40,573 nt of DNA from Clostridia bacterium (lineage in GTDB: Bacteria; Bacillota; Clostridia; Oscillospirales; CAG-272): NCBI GenBank assembly GCA_017481495.1, contig JAFUPC010000121.1, positions 1 through 40,573 on the forward strand. The letters run 5' to 3'. A program made the translations under genes and the position numbers. The notes beneath the pieces were generated by a model. That model saw nothing but the letters and a program-made list of their open reading frames with translations. It did no database searches and was not told the origin of the DNA. Shown one piece after another: positions 23,822-31,089 of this stretch; within the stretch, counting starts at the first letter, position 1; each line of letters begins with the position of its first letter.

Positions 23822-24070
23822 AACGATACACGTTCGGCGGCTTGAAAATCGTTCGTACTGTTGAAAGGTTTTCAGGTCACCGCTTCGCAGTGATGTACCT
23901 CATCCACCGTCGGGCCCCTGCCCAACGGTCCCCCTTCCCCAAGGGGAAGGTTTTTCGTGCGAACCGTCAAGCCTGCATTTTTTATCAAAGAAAAACGGAA
24001 AGTAAAACGATACACATAAAATTGTGCAACGATACACACAAAATCAGAACCAACTGTTTAACGATACACA
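23822..24070. repeat. Hairpin-rich insert between trmK and the Nif3 gene, flanked by AACGATACAC repeats
   Basis: AACGATACAC occurs at 23822-23831 directly after the trmK stop, then as AACGATACACA at 24006-24016, 24028-24038 and 24060-24070 just before the Nif3 ribosome binding site. Between them are three hairpins: TCAC...GTGA (~23877-23893), ACCGTCGGGC/GCCCAACGGT and CCTTCCCC-AA-GGGGAAGG followed by TTTTT (~23932-23958), the last a good terminator. Sequence of this kind (GATGTACCTCATCC...CTTCCCC) is, from memory, a dispersed repeat in gut Oscillospirales genomes. Confidence 0.75.
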
Positions 24071-24085
24071 AAAGGAGACCAACGA

Positions 24086-24859
24086 ATGCCGACCATTCTT
24101 GATATATACAATTTTCTCGACATAAAATGTCCACGCAGTCTTTCGTGCGCATGGGACAACGACGGTATGATGTGCGTGCCGGATAAAAATGCACCGGTAA
24201 CAAAGATTCTCTGCGCGCTGGATGTCACAGAGCGCACAATTGAGGAAGCGGAGGAGGAGGGATGTGATTGCATTGTTTCGCACCATCCGCTGATATTCCA
24301 CAAACTTTCCTCCATTCATGACGGGGATGTGACCGCTGCCCGCGTGATACGGCTTTTACAAAAGAATATCGCCGTGCTGTCGTTCCACACCCGGCTCGAT
24401 GCCGCCTCCGGCGGGGTCAACGATACGCTGTGCCGGAAGCTCGGTCTTGCACCGACGGGGCCGTTCGGATGCGATGGCGAAGCACTCGGACGGCTTGCGG
24501 AATACGCCGTTCCAATGCCGCTTGCCAGCTTCTGCGCACAGGTCAAGGCGTCGCTCGGTACGCCCGTTCTCCATGCGGTTTCCGCAAAGAAACAGGTGAA
24601 AAAGCTCGCCATTCTCGGCGGAGACGGCAAGGACGACTGGGAAGCCGCGCTTGCTGCGGGTGCGGACACGTACCTGACCGGAACGATGAGCTACAACACG
24701 CTTCTGGATGCGAAAGCCGCAGGACTGAACGTCGTCGCGGCGGGACACTATTTCACCGAAATACCCGTGATGGAAACGGTCGCAGGCTGGCTGACGGATG
24801 AATTTCCGGACATCACCGTCGGCGTGGCTGAATGCCTGTGTGAGGTGTTGTCGATCTGA
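24086..24859 (+). CDS. Nif3-like dinuclear metal centre protein
   Basis: A 257-residue Nif3/YbgI family protein, the short form without the inserted PII-like domain. Metal-site motifs are AWDNDGMM (22-29), VSHHPLIFH (64-72, His66 and His67), FHTRLDAASGGVND (100-113) and, near the C-terminus, AGHYFTEIPVMETV. Family members form toroidal hexamers with two metals per subunit. Annotations such as GTP cyclohydrolase type 2 are not firmly supported for most of them. ATG 24086 has AAAGGAG eight bases upstream. It is normally the partner of trmK. It ends with TGATG overlap into the acetyltransferase gene. Confidence 0.92.
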   Translation: MPTILDIYNFLDIKCPRSLSCAWDNDGMMCVPDKNAPVTKILCALDVTERTIEEAEEEGCDCIVSHHPLIFHKLSSIHDGDVTAARVIRLLQKNIAVLSFHTRLDAASGGVNDTLCRKLGLAPTGPFGCDGEALGRLAEYAVPMPLASFCAQVKASLGTPVLHAVSAKKQVKKLAILGGDGKDDWEAALAAGADTYLTGTMSYNTLLDAKAAGLNVVAAGHYFTEIPVMETVAGWLTDEFPDITVGVAECLCEVLSI

Positions 24860-25311
24860 TGGTGGTAAGAAACGCCGTCGCCGCGGATGCGGCAGAGTTA
24901 TGCGCATTATGCCGGGATGAAATGGGATATGAATATCCCATGGATGCTTTTGCCGGGAAGCTGGATGTACTGCTGCAATGTAAAACTGACAGAATTTTTA
25001 CGGCGGAGGAGAACGGCAGGGTCGTCGGATTTGTCCACGCCTGCGATTATGATGTCCTGTATGCACCGCATATGAAAAACATCATGGGCATCGCCGTGTC
25101 ATCCGATTTCCGCGGACAGGGAATCGGGCGTGCGCTTCTCGGTGCCGTTGAAGCATGGGCGGAGGAAACCGGTGCCGTTGGAATCCGTCTGACCTCCGGG
25201 GAAAGCCGCACCGGTGCGCACGCGTTTTATCGCGCGTGCGGGTATGAATACACGAAGACGCAGTTCAATTTCAGAAAATTGCTGACGACGGGCGATAAGA
25301 CAAAAAAATAA
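24859..25311 (+). CDS. GNAT family N-acetyltransferase
   Basis: A 150-residue GNAT enzyme that would transfer an acetyl group from acetyl-CoA to an amine. The acetyl-CoA-binding motif A is IAVSSDFRGQGIGRALLGAVE (about 83-103), preceded by RVVGFVHACDYDVL (beta4) and followed by RLTSGESRTGAHAFYRACGYE, with the catalytic-type Tyr in FYRACGY. Its start codon overlaps the Nif3 stop (TGATG), implying translational coupling. The acceptor is unknown. Confidence 0.9.
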   Translation: MVVRNAVAADAAELCALCRDEMGYEYPMDAFAGKLDVLLQCKTDRIFTAEENGRVVGFVHACDYDVLYAPHMKNIMGIAVSSDFRGQGIGRALLGAVEAWAEETGAVGIRLTSGESRTGAHAFYRACGYEYTKTQFNFRKLLTTGDKTKK

Positions 25312-25410
25312 AAATCCCCCCCAAAAAAAGTTTTTGAAGATTCCAAAGGGACTTTTTCCAAACAGTCCCTTTGGCGGGGTCACAGGGGCAGCGCCCCTCC
25401 CCCGTCCCAC
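25312..25410. repeat. Dispersed hairpin repeat before rqcH
   Basis: It begins directly after the GNAT stop codon: a C-run, then an A-run, then CCAAAGGGACT (25343-25353) pairing perfectly with AGTCCCTTTGG (25364-25374), then GGGGC-AGC-GCCCC (25385-25397). Read as protein it gives a spurious in-frame extension of the next gene. I recall similar CCAAAGGGAC...GGGGCAGCGCCCC repeats in other gut Clostridia. Confidence 0.7.
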
Positions 25411-25432
25411 AATAACGAAAGGAACATCGTAT

Positions 25433-27214
25433 ATGGCATTTGATGCAGGCATGGTCGCCGCGGTTGCCGCTGAATTGCGGAGAACGCTTCCGGGCGGGCG
25501 TGTCGATAAAATTTCACAGCCGGAGAAGGATGAGATCACACTCGCTGTCCGCGTGGCGGACGGAACGTATGCAAGGCTGTGCATTTCGGCGGGGAATAAT
25601 AACCCGCATATCAATCTCACATCCCAGCAGAAAGAGAACCCGATGACAGCACCCATGTTCTGTATGCTGCTGCGCAAGCACCTGTCGGGCGCAAGGGTGC
25701 TCGATGTCCGACAGAAGGGCTTTGAGCGCGTCATCGAGCTGCGGTTTGAAACGAGGGACGAGATGGGATTCCTTTGTGAGCGCCGCATCATCGCGGAGAT
25801 CATGGGGAAATATTCCAATATCATCTTCTGCGACGGAGAAAACAAAATTCTCGGCGCGGTCAAGCCGGTCGATTTTTCGACAAGCCAGAAGCGGCAGGTT
25901 TTGCCGGGCATGACGTATGAGCTTCCGCCCCCGCAGGATAAACGCGACCCGCTTACCGAAACGGAGGAGGGATTTTTATCCCTTGCGGAAAATGCCCCCG
26001 CGGGACAGGCGGCGGATAAATTCATTGTAAACAATTATCTCGGCATCGCGCCCGTGACCGCGCGGGAGATGGTTTTTTCGGTTGCCGGAAAAACGGATGT
26101 GCCGATGTCGATGATGCCCGCAAAGCTGCTCTGGGGCGCGTTTTCGGCGGTGTTTGACAACATTCGTGCGGAGCACTTTGTGCCGGTGCTTCTGTCGGAC
26201 GAGAACGACAAGCCGGTCGAGTATGCGTTCATCGAGACAAAACAGTACGGAAGCAATATCAAGGCGGAAACGGTCGAGAGCTTCGGTGTCCTCATCGACC
26301 GGTATTTTGCGGAGCGTGACCATGTGGATCGCGTGAAACAGCGCGCGGCGGATATTTTCAAACTGCTGACAAACGCGGAGACCAGACTGAACAAGAAGAT
26401 TCTCCAGCAGGAAAAAGAGCTGGACGACTGCAAGGAAAAGGACAAATTCAAGAAGTGGGGAGACCTTGTCACCGCCAATATCTGGCAGTTGGAGCGCGGC
26501 ATGACCGAGGCGGAGCTCATTGATTATGAGACGGAAGACCTTTCCACGGTGAAGATCGCGCTTGACAACCGGCTGTCCCCGTCGCAGAACGCGCAGAAGT
26601 TCTATAAGCGTTATAATAAGGCAAAGAACGCGGAGAGCGCGCTGACGGAGCAGATTCTGCTTGCCAAAGGAGAGCTTGCGTATCTTGACACGGTGTTTGA
26701 TGCCCTGACGCACGCGGAAACGGAGAATGACCTTGACGAGATCCGGGACGAATTGTACCATTCCGGCTACGCATCGCGCATGAAATCCTACGCCCAGCGC
26801 AAAAACAAGCCGGTCAAACCGCTGGAATTCCGCACGACAAACGGCTACCGCGTGCTCTGCGGCAAGAACAACCACCAGAACGAGTACATCACGCACAAGC
26901 TGGCGGGCAGAGGGGACATCTGGTTCCACATCAAGAACCAGCCGGGTTCCCACGTCGTTCTGTTCTGCGGGGAGGACGATTTCGATTCCGTTCCGGAGCA
27001 GGACTTCACCGATGCGGCAACGATCGCGGCGTATTATTCCAAATCGGGAGAAGCAAAGCACGTTGCGGTCGATTATACCCCCGTGCGCAATCTGAAAAAA
27101 CCGCCGTCCGCAAAGCCGGGCATGGTCATCTATCACAAGAACTGGTCGGCATACGTCACGCCGGACGAAAAAGCGGTCGATGCCATGCGCATCACGGGGA
27201 AAAAGAGAATATAA
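25433..27214 (+). CDS. rqcH: RqcH, NFACT-family ribosome quality control protein
   Basis: A 593-residue NFACT protein (older name: fibronectin-binding protein A homologue). It binds 50S subunits carrying stalled peptidyl-tRNA and recruits tRNA-Ala to add alanine tails. The NFACT-N domain runs from MAFDAGMVAAVAAELRRTLPG to ~residue 200 (LRKHLSGARVLDVRQKGFER). A helical and coiled-coil middle follows (~260-440; NKKILQQEKELDDCKEKDKF). The C-terminal NFACT-R domain carries D495-I-W497-F-H in GDIWFHIKNQPGSHVV. The residue pair equivalent to Asp97-Arg98 of B. subtilis RqcH appears to be Glu98-Arg99. ATG 25433 is preferred (AAAGGA ten bases upstream); the upstream frame runs through a dispersed repeat. 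Confidence 0.93.
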   Translation: MAFDAGMVAAVAAELRRTLPGGRVDKISQPEKDEITLAVRVADGTYARLCISAGNNNPHINLTSQQKENPMTAPMFCMLLRKHLSGARVLDVRQKGFERVIELRFETRDEMGFLCERRIIAEIMGKYSNIIFCDGENKILGAVKPVDFSTSQKRQVLPGMTYELPPPQDKRDPLTETEEGFLSLAENAPAGQAADKFIVNNYLGIAPVTAREMVFSVAGKTDVPMSMMPAKLLWGAFSAVFDNIRAEHFVPVLLSDENDKPVEYAFIETKQYGSNIKAETVESFGVLIDRYFAERDHVDRVKQRAADIFKLLTNAETRLNKKILQQEKELDDCKEKDKFKKWGDLVTANIWQLERGMTEAELIDYETEDLSTVKIALDNRLSPSQNAQKFYKRYNKAKNAESALTEQILLAKGELAYLDTVFDALTHAETENDLDEIRDELYHSGYASRMKSYAQRKNKPVKPLEFRTTNGYRVLCGKNNHQNEYITHKLAGRGDIWFHIKNQPGSHVVLFCGEDDFDSVPEQDFTDAATIAAYYSKSGEAKHVAVDYTPVRNLKKPPSAKPGMVIYHKNWSAYVTPDEKAVDAMRITGKKRI

Positions 27215-27270
27215 GCCGTTTTTGCCGATTGCAAAAACAGTTCCCAAAGGAGAACCACAGAAAAAATACT

Positions 27271-28647
27271 ATGTCTGAAACCGAAACCATACAGGAAAAA
27301 ACTGCCGCCAACGACTTTACCGAGGGCAGCATTTTCAAAAAGCTCATTACGTTCATGATGCCGATTCTGGGTGCCCTGATCTTGCAGGCGATGTACGGCG
27401 CGGTGGACATTCTCGTTGTCGGCTGGTTCGGCACGGATGCCGGGATTTCCGGCGTTTCGACCGGCAGCGGCATCGTTAATCTCATCACCTTTTCCGTTGC
27501 CGGACTGTCGATGGCGGTCACAGTGCTGATGGGACGGTATCTCGGCGAAAAACGCGCGGAGCGCATCGGACCATTGCTTGGCGGAAGCATCTGCTTTTTC
27601 GGCGCGCTGTCCGTTCTGCTTGCTGTCGTGCTGTTCGTTTTTGCAAGACCGCTTGCGATCTTCATGCAGGCACCGGCGGAAGCCATTGATGTCACAGTCG
27701 AGTACGTCCGCATCTGCGGGGTCGGTATTCTGTTCATCGTTGCGTACAACGTCATCAGCAGTGTGTTCCGCGGCATGGGGAACGCGCGCCTACCCTTGAT
27801 TTTCGTCGGCATCGCGTGTGTCGTCAACATCGTCGGAGACCTGTTGTTCGTCGCGGTGTTTGACATGAACGTCGCGGGTGCCGCGCTTGCGACCGTCCTT
27901 GCGCAGGCGGTCAGCGTCATTCTGTCGCTGTTTATTATCCGGAAACAGAAACTGCCCTTTACCGTAAAAAAACAGGACATCCGCTTCAACCGGGAGATCC
28001 TGTCTATTTTGAAGATCGGCGGGCCGATTGCCTTGCAGGAGATTTTGACGAACCTGTCGTTTCTGGCACTCTGCGCGTTTATCAACCGGCTGGGGCTGGA
28101 CGCATCGTCCGGGTATGGCGTTGCCAACCGTCTGACGTCGTTCGTTCTGCTTCTTCCGTCGTCGCTCATGCAGTCGATGGCATCGTTCATTGCGCAAAAT
28201 GTCGGTGCCGGAAAAGAGGATCGCGCCCGCCGCGGCATGGTGACGGGTATGATGATCGGCGCATCCATCGGTGTGGTCATCGGTCTGTTTTCCTACCTGC
28301 GGGGGGACTTGATGGCGATGATCTTCACCGACAATCCCGCGTACATCGAAAAAGCGGCGGAATATCTGCGTGGCTTCGCCTTGGAAGCGGTTGTCACGAG
28401 TATTCTGTTCAGCTTCATGGGCTATTTCAACGGCCACGGACAGACCATGTTCGTCATGGCGCAGGGCCTTGCGCAGACGTTCCTCGTCCGCCTGCCGATG
28501 TCGTATTTTATGAGCATTCGGGAAAACGCGAACCTTGAATACATCGGCTACGCCGCCCCCGCCGCAACGGTGTTCGGGATTATGCTGAACCTGGCGTATT
28601 ACATCTGGTATACGCGGAAGATGGATCGGACGAACGGTTTGAAATGA
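27271..28647 (+). CDS. MATE family efflux transporter
   Basis: A 458-residue multidrug and toxin extrusion family protein with about twelve membrane segments in two six-helix halves. Signature stretches are PILGALILQAMYGAVDILVVGWFG, GISGVSTGSGIVNLI, SVFRGMGNARLPLIFVGIAC, GPIALQEILTNLSFLALCAF and NVGAGKEDRARRGM. Such proteins export cationic compounds with Na+ or H+ exchange. The AAAGGAG nearest to ATG 27271 is 18 bases away, unusually far, but no better start exists and MSETETIQEK is a natural cytosolic N-terminus. It may be co-transcribed with rqcH, whose stop lies 56 bp upstream. A terminator follows at 28654. Confidence 0.93.
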   Translation: MSETETIQEKTAANDFTEGSIFKKLITFMMPILGALILQAMYGAVDILVVGWFGTDAGISGVSTGSGIVNLITFSVAGLSMAVTVLMGRYLGEKRAERIGPLLGGSICFFGALSVLLAVVLFVFARPLAIFMQAPAEAIDVTVEYVRICGVGILFIVAYNVISSVFRGMGNARLPLIFVGIACVVNIVGDLLFVAVFDMNVAGAALATVLAQAVSVILSLFIIRKQKLPFTVKKQDIRFNREILSILKIGGPIALQEILTNLSFLALCAFINRLGLDASSGYGVANRLTSFVLLLPSSLMQSMASFIAQNVGAGKEDRARRGMVTGMMIGASIGVVIGLFSYLRGDLMAMIFTDNPAYIEKAAEYLRGFALEAVVTSILFSFMGYFNGHGQTMFVMAQGLAQTFLVRLPMSYFMSIRENANLEYIGYAAPAATVFGIMLNLAYYIWYTRKMDRTNGLK

Positions 28648-28653
28648 ATACGA

Positions 28654-28699
28654 AAACGGTGACTTGTGCTGGGAGGGCGGGGTCACTGTTTTGTTTCTT
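28654..28699 (+). terminator. Terminator after the MATE gene
   Basis: AAACGGTGAC (28654-28663) pairs with GTCACTGTTT (28682-28691), with one G-U type position, and TTGTTTCTTA follows. It lies between convergent genes. Confidence 0.75.
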
Positions 28700-28716
28700 A
28701 TCTCTCAACTCCCCAC

Positions 28717-29643
28717 CTAATGCGCAAACAAAAAGATCGCGTGCTTGTGAATCGGATAATACCAGTAGAAAAACCGCTTCTGCAAAACGGAATCCCGTCC
28801 GCGTTCTCCGTTGTACAGAAGCATAAACGGCAGAGCCAGCACCATCAGGTGCTGGTCGCCAAAGCCGTACAGTCCTTGAAACATCCCGATGCCGAGCGCC
28901 GCGGTGACGTAGCAGAGCACGCAGAACGCGAAAAACACCGCGCACTGCCGCAGCTTCCGGCGCGTGAAATCCCGGACGGGGGCGGTCTTCGTTCCGCCCG
29001 CGAAGTAGATGCACAGGCCCATCAGAACGAATATGTAGGAATATTCCGCATCGGCGGCGGTGGGGAGGAAGGCACAGCGGAGACCGTCGATCAGAACGCT
29101 GACCGACATATTGCGGTCGGTGACCGTCCGGAGGTAACCGATGAATCTGGAGATCACGCATTCGTTGATGAGGATCGGCACAAAGATCGAGCCGAAAAAC
29201 AGCGCCACCTGGAACAGCACGCCCCGCCGGTCGCCGGTCTTCGCTTTTTCAAGTAAGGTTTCCAGAATGTCGATGCCGAGAACCGTGTAGAAAAACGTCA
29301 CCATCATGTCGCCGGAATGACAGGTTTCGTCGAACAGGAACAGATACACGGGATTCGTGACGGCGGAAAGTAGCCCGATCGCCATGTTTGCGAAATACAG
29401 ACGGCGGAGAAAGCGTCTGCGGTTTTGCGTGTGCCGCGCGCTTTCCAATACAACGAACAGAAACAGCGGCGCGGCGATGCGGCCGATTGTGCGGAATATA
29501 TCGGATATGGGAGAGAGTATCGAAATATAATTGGTATATGCCCCAATGTGGTCAAAGGTCATGAAGACAAGCGCGAGCCATTTCAGCGTATTTGCGGACA
29601 GAATGGCGGGGAATTGCCGGCGGGTGTGCATGGTGCGTGTCAT
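28717..29643 (-). CDS. TraX family membrane protein
   Basis: A 308-residue integral membrane protein of the TraX family, named after the F-plasmid pilin N-acetylase but common in Firmicutes chromosomes with unknown acceptors. The family start LKWLALVFMTFDHIGAYTN follows a ~20-residue cytosolic segment. Then come RIAAPLFLFVVLESARHTQNRRRFLRRL, ANMAIGLLSAVTNPVY and a C-terminal FYWYYPIHKHAIFLF. About eight membrane segments are visible. ATG 29643 is supported by AAGGAG seven bases upstream; a longer frame to 30261 crosses azlD and is spurious. The leader carries a terminator-like hairpin. Confidence 0.88.
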   Translation of the reverse strand: MTRTMHTRRQFPAILSANTLKWLALVFMTFDHIGAYTNYISILSPISDIFRTIGRIAAPLFLFVVLESARHTQNRRRFLRRLYFANMAIGLLSAVTNPVYLFLFDETCHSGDMMVTFFYTVLGIDILETLLEKAKTGDRRGVLFQVALFFGSIFVPILINECVISRFIGYLRTVTDRNMSVSVLIDGLRCAFLPTAADAEYSYIFVLMGLCIYFAGGTKTAPVRDFTRRKLRQCAVFFAFCVLCYVTAALGIGMFQGLYGFGDQHLMVLALPFMLLYNGERGRDSVLQKRFFYWYYPIHKHAIFLFAH

Positions 29644-29676
29644 TTGTGTACTCCTTTTGGGAAAATTTTCGGGACA

Positions 29677-29729
29677 GAAAAAGACTCTGGTGAGGTCAGC
29701 CTTGAAACGCTGTACATTCATCGGAGTCT
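29677..29729 (-). promoter_or_regulatory. Terminator-like hairpin in the traX 5' leader
   Basis: On the minus strand, AGACTC (29729-29724) pairs with GAGTCT (29687-29682), enclosing a small CAGC/GCTG stem, and TTTTT follows directly (to 29677). The 5' side begins about at the predicted transcription start, and the gene starts 34 nt later. It may be an attenuator; no known riboswitch consensus is recognised. Confidence 0.4.
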
Positions 29730-29735
29730 GACAAT

Positions 29736-29764
29736 ATTGTACCATATCCGGCAGATTCTGTGAA
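29736..29764 (-). promoter_or_regulatory. Promoter of the TraX gene
   Basis: On the minus strand, TTCACA (29764-29759), 17-bp spacer and TACAAT (29741-29736). Confidence 0.6.
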
Positions 29765-29804
29765 GACGCTTTGCAAAAATTCCCCGAAACGTCCGCCGCC
29801 TTTT

Positions 29805-30137
29805 CTAAAAAACGACCTGCAAAAGCACCATATACACGACCGTCCCCGCGGCAATCGACAGAAGCATCTGCCGCTTCCACAGATGCAGTCCCACGACAAC
29901 GAGTACGGCAATCAGCTCCGGCAGACCGTGCGGAGACGCGGTGACGGAAACGCCCTTGAAGCAGTAGACCACGAGCATTCCGAACACGGCGGCGGGAAGC
30001 ACGCGGCCGAGATAGCGGACAAACGGCGGGGTCTGTTTTCCGGCGGGGAAGAGCAGAAACGGCAGAAAGCGGGTCGCCATCGTGGCAAGCACGACGACAC
30101 CGATGGTAAGAAGCTGTTGGGGAAGGGTCATCAGCAT
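29805..30137 (-). CDS. azlD: AzlD family branched-chain amino acid export subunit
   Basis: A 110-residue membrane protein with four hydrophobic segments, the AzlD family (TC 2.A.78, LIV-E). Typical parts are [21 protein letters not shown], then [27 protein letters not shown] and the C-terminal [20 protein letters not shown]. It works with AzlC to export branched-chain amino acids or similar compounds. ATG 30137 lies ten bases after AAAGGAG, and the gene overlaps the end of azlC by 7 bp. Its ribosome binding site lies in the codons just after azlC's tandem repeat, so the repeat may affect translation of azlD. Confidence 0.92.
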   Translation of the reverse strand: MLMTLPQQLLTIGVVVLATMATRFLPFLLFPAGKQTPPFVRYLGRVLPAAVFGMLVVYCFKGVSVTASPHGLPELIAVLVVVGLHLWKRQMLLSIAAGTVVYMVLLQVVF

Positions 30138-30946
30138 ACGTCATCCGCTCCTTTCGTGTGGGAATCGTCCGTGGCATGGGAACCATCCGTGGGATGAGAA
30201 TCATCCGTGGGATGAGAATCGTCCGCTTTTGTTCCTGATGCCGCGAGAAAATAGCGGTCAAGCGGCTTCTGTCCGACGGTCAGAATGAGAAGAATGCCGA
30301 GCATCGCCGGGAGCAGGAAATCGTTTGCGCCAAAGAGGATGAGCGACAAAAGCGATACCGCAAGGCCTATGACCGCCGACGGAATGTTTTCTTTCTTTGA
30401 TAACTGCTCAATTAAAATCACGACGAACATCGCCGTCATGCAGAAGTCCAGTCCTTCCGTTGGGAACGGGAACACCGCGCCCGCAAGCGACCCCGCCGTG
30501 CATCCGACAAACCAGTACAGCCGGTCAAGCTTCGTGACGTAATAATAAAACCATTCGCGATCAATGCCATCCGGAATCTCCGCCGAGCAGTTGACGGAAA
30601 ACGTCTCGTCCGACAGACCGTAAATAAAGTAGAACTTGTGAAAGCCTTTCACGTCCCGGTACTTGTCAAGCATTGAAATGCCGTAAAACAGGTGGCGCGC
30701 ATTCAGCATTAAAATCATGAGAAAGGTTTCCAGCGGCCGGAACGCATCGAGCAGTAAACTTGCCGTGACAAATTCCGCCGAGCCTGCGTACACCAGACAC
30801 GATGTCACCATCGGATACCAGAGGGGCAGACCCGACGTCCGCATGAGGATTCCCAGCGTAAAGCCGAGAAACAGAAATCCCGCCATGATGGGAACGGTGT
30901 GCGGGAACGCCGCGCGGAGTGCTTTTTTTCGTGATTCGGTAAACAT
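30131..30946 (-). CDS. azlC: AzlC family branched-chain amino acid exporter with His/Asp repeat tail
   Basis: A 271-residue membrane protein, the large LIV-E subunit. Family stretches are [61 protein letters not shown] and [18 protein letters not shown]. Five to six membrane segments are visible. The last ~35 residues are unusual: after [12 protein letters not shown] come DDSHPT twice, then DGSHAT and DDSHTK (242-265), encoded by four 18-bp units, ending GADDVC. Normal AzlC proteins (about 230-240 residues) lack this tail. The His, Asp and final Cys could bind metal; this is inference. It is first in a two-gene operon with azlD. Confidence 0.92.
   Translation of the reverse strand: MFTESRKKALRAAFPHTVPIMAGFLFLGFTLGILMRTSGLPLWYPMVTSCLVYAGSAEFVTASLLLDAFRPLETFLMILMLNARHLFYGISMLDKYRDVKGFHKFYFIYGLSDETFSVNCSAEIPDGIDREWFYYYVTKLDRLYWFVGCTAGSLAGAVFPFPTEGLDFCMTAMFVVILIEQLSKKENIPSAVIGLAVSLLSLILFGANDFLLPAMLGILLILTVGQKPLDRYFLAASGTKADDSHPTDDSHPTDGSHATDDSHTKGADDVC
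30152..30223 (-). repeat. 18-bp tandem repeat, four units, inside azlC
   Basis: Four imperfect 18-bp units (plus-strand type GGGATGAGAATCATCCGT) encode the DDSHPT-like tail of AzlC in phase, so the repeat number can change without a frameshift. The GAAAGGAG of azlD lies directly downstream. Confidence 0.85.
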
Positions 30947-30984
30947 GGAAACAGTCTTCTTTCTGCGTGGAGATGTTATAAAAA

Positions 30985-31013
30985 ATTATACCACAAACGC
31001 ATGGAAAATGCAA
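30985..31013 (-). promoter_or_regulatory. Promoter of azlCD
   Basis: On the minus strand, TTGCAT (31013-31008), 17-bp spacer and TATAAT (30990-30985). It is divergent from the tcdA promoter 21 bp away. Confidence 0.75.
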
Positions 31014-31033
31014 GCATTTTCCGGATTCTTCTA

Positions 31034-31062
31034 TTGACAACCGGACGGATTCATGATACAAT
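31034..31062 (+). promoter_or_regulatory. Promoter of tcdA
   Basis: Perfect TTGACA (31034-31039), 17-bp spacer and TACAAT (31057-31062). Confidence 0.8.
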
Positions 31063-31089
31063 TTTAAGGAAAGGAATGATCGAAACTTT

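Noticed and set aside
24006..24070. Replication-origin iterons
   Set aside because: AACGATACACA does not resemble a DnaA box, and there is no dnaA, dnaN or rep gene nearby.
30152..30223. CRISPR-like repeat
   Set aside because: The units are directly adjacent without spacers, in phase with azlC and protein-coding.
28717..30261. N-terminally extended TraX reading frame
   Set aside because: The extension runs through azlD out of frame and through the traX promoter. ATG 29643 has the proper ribosome binding site and family start.
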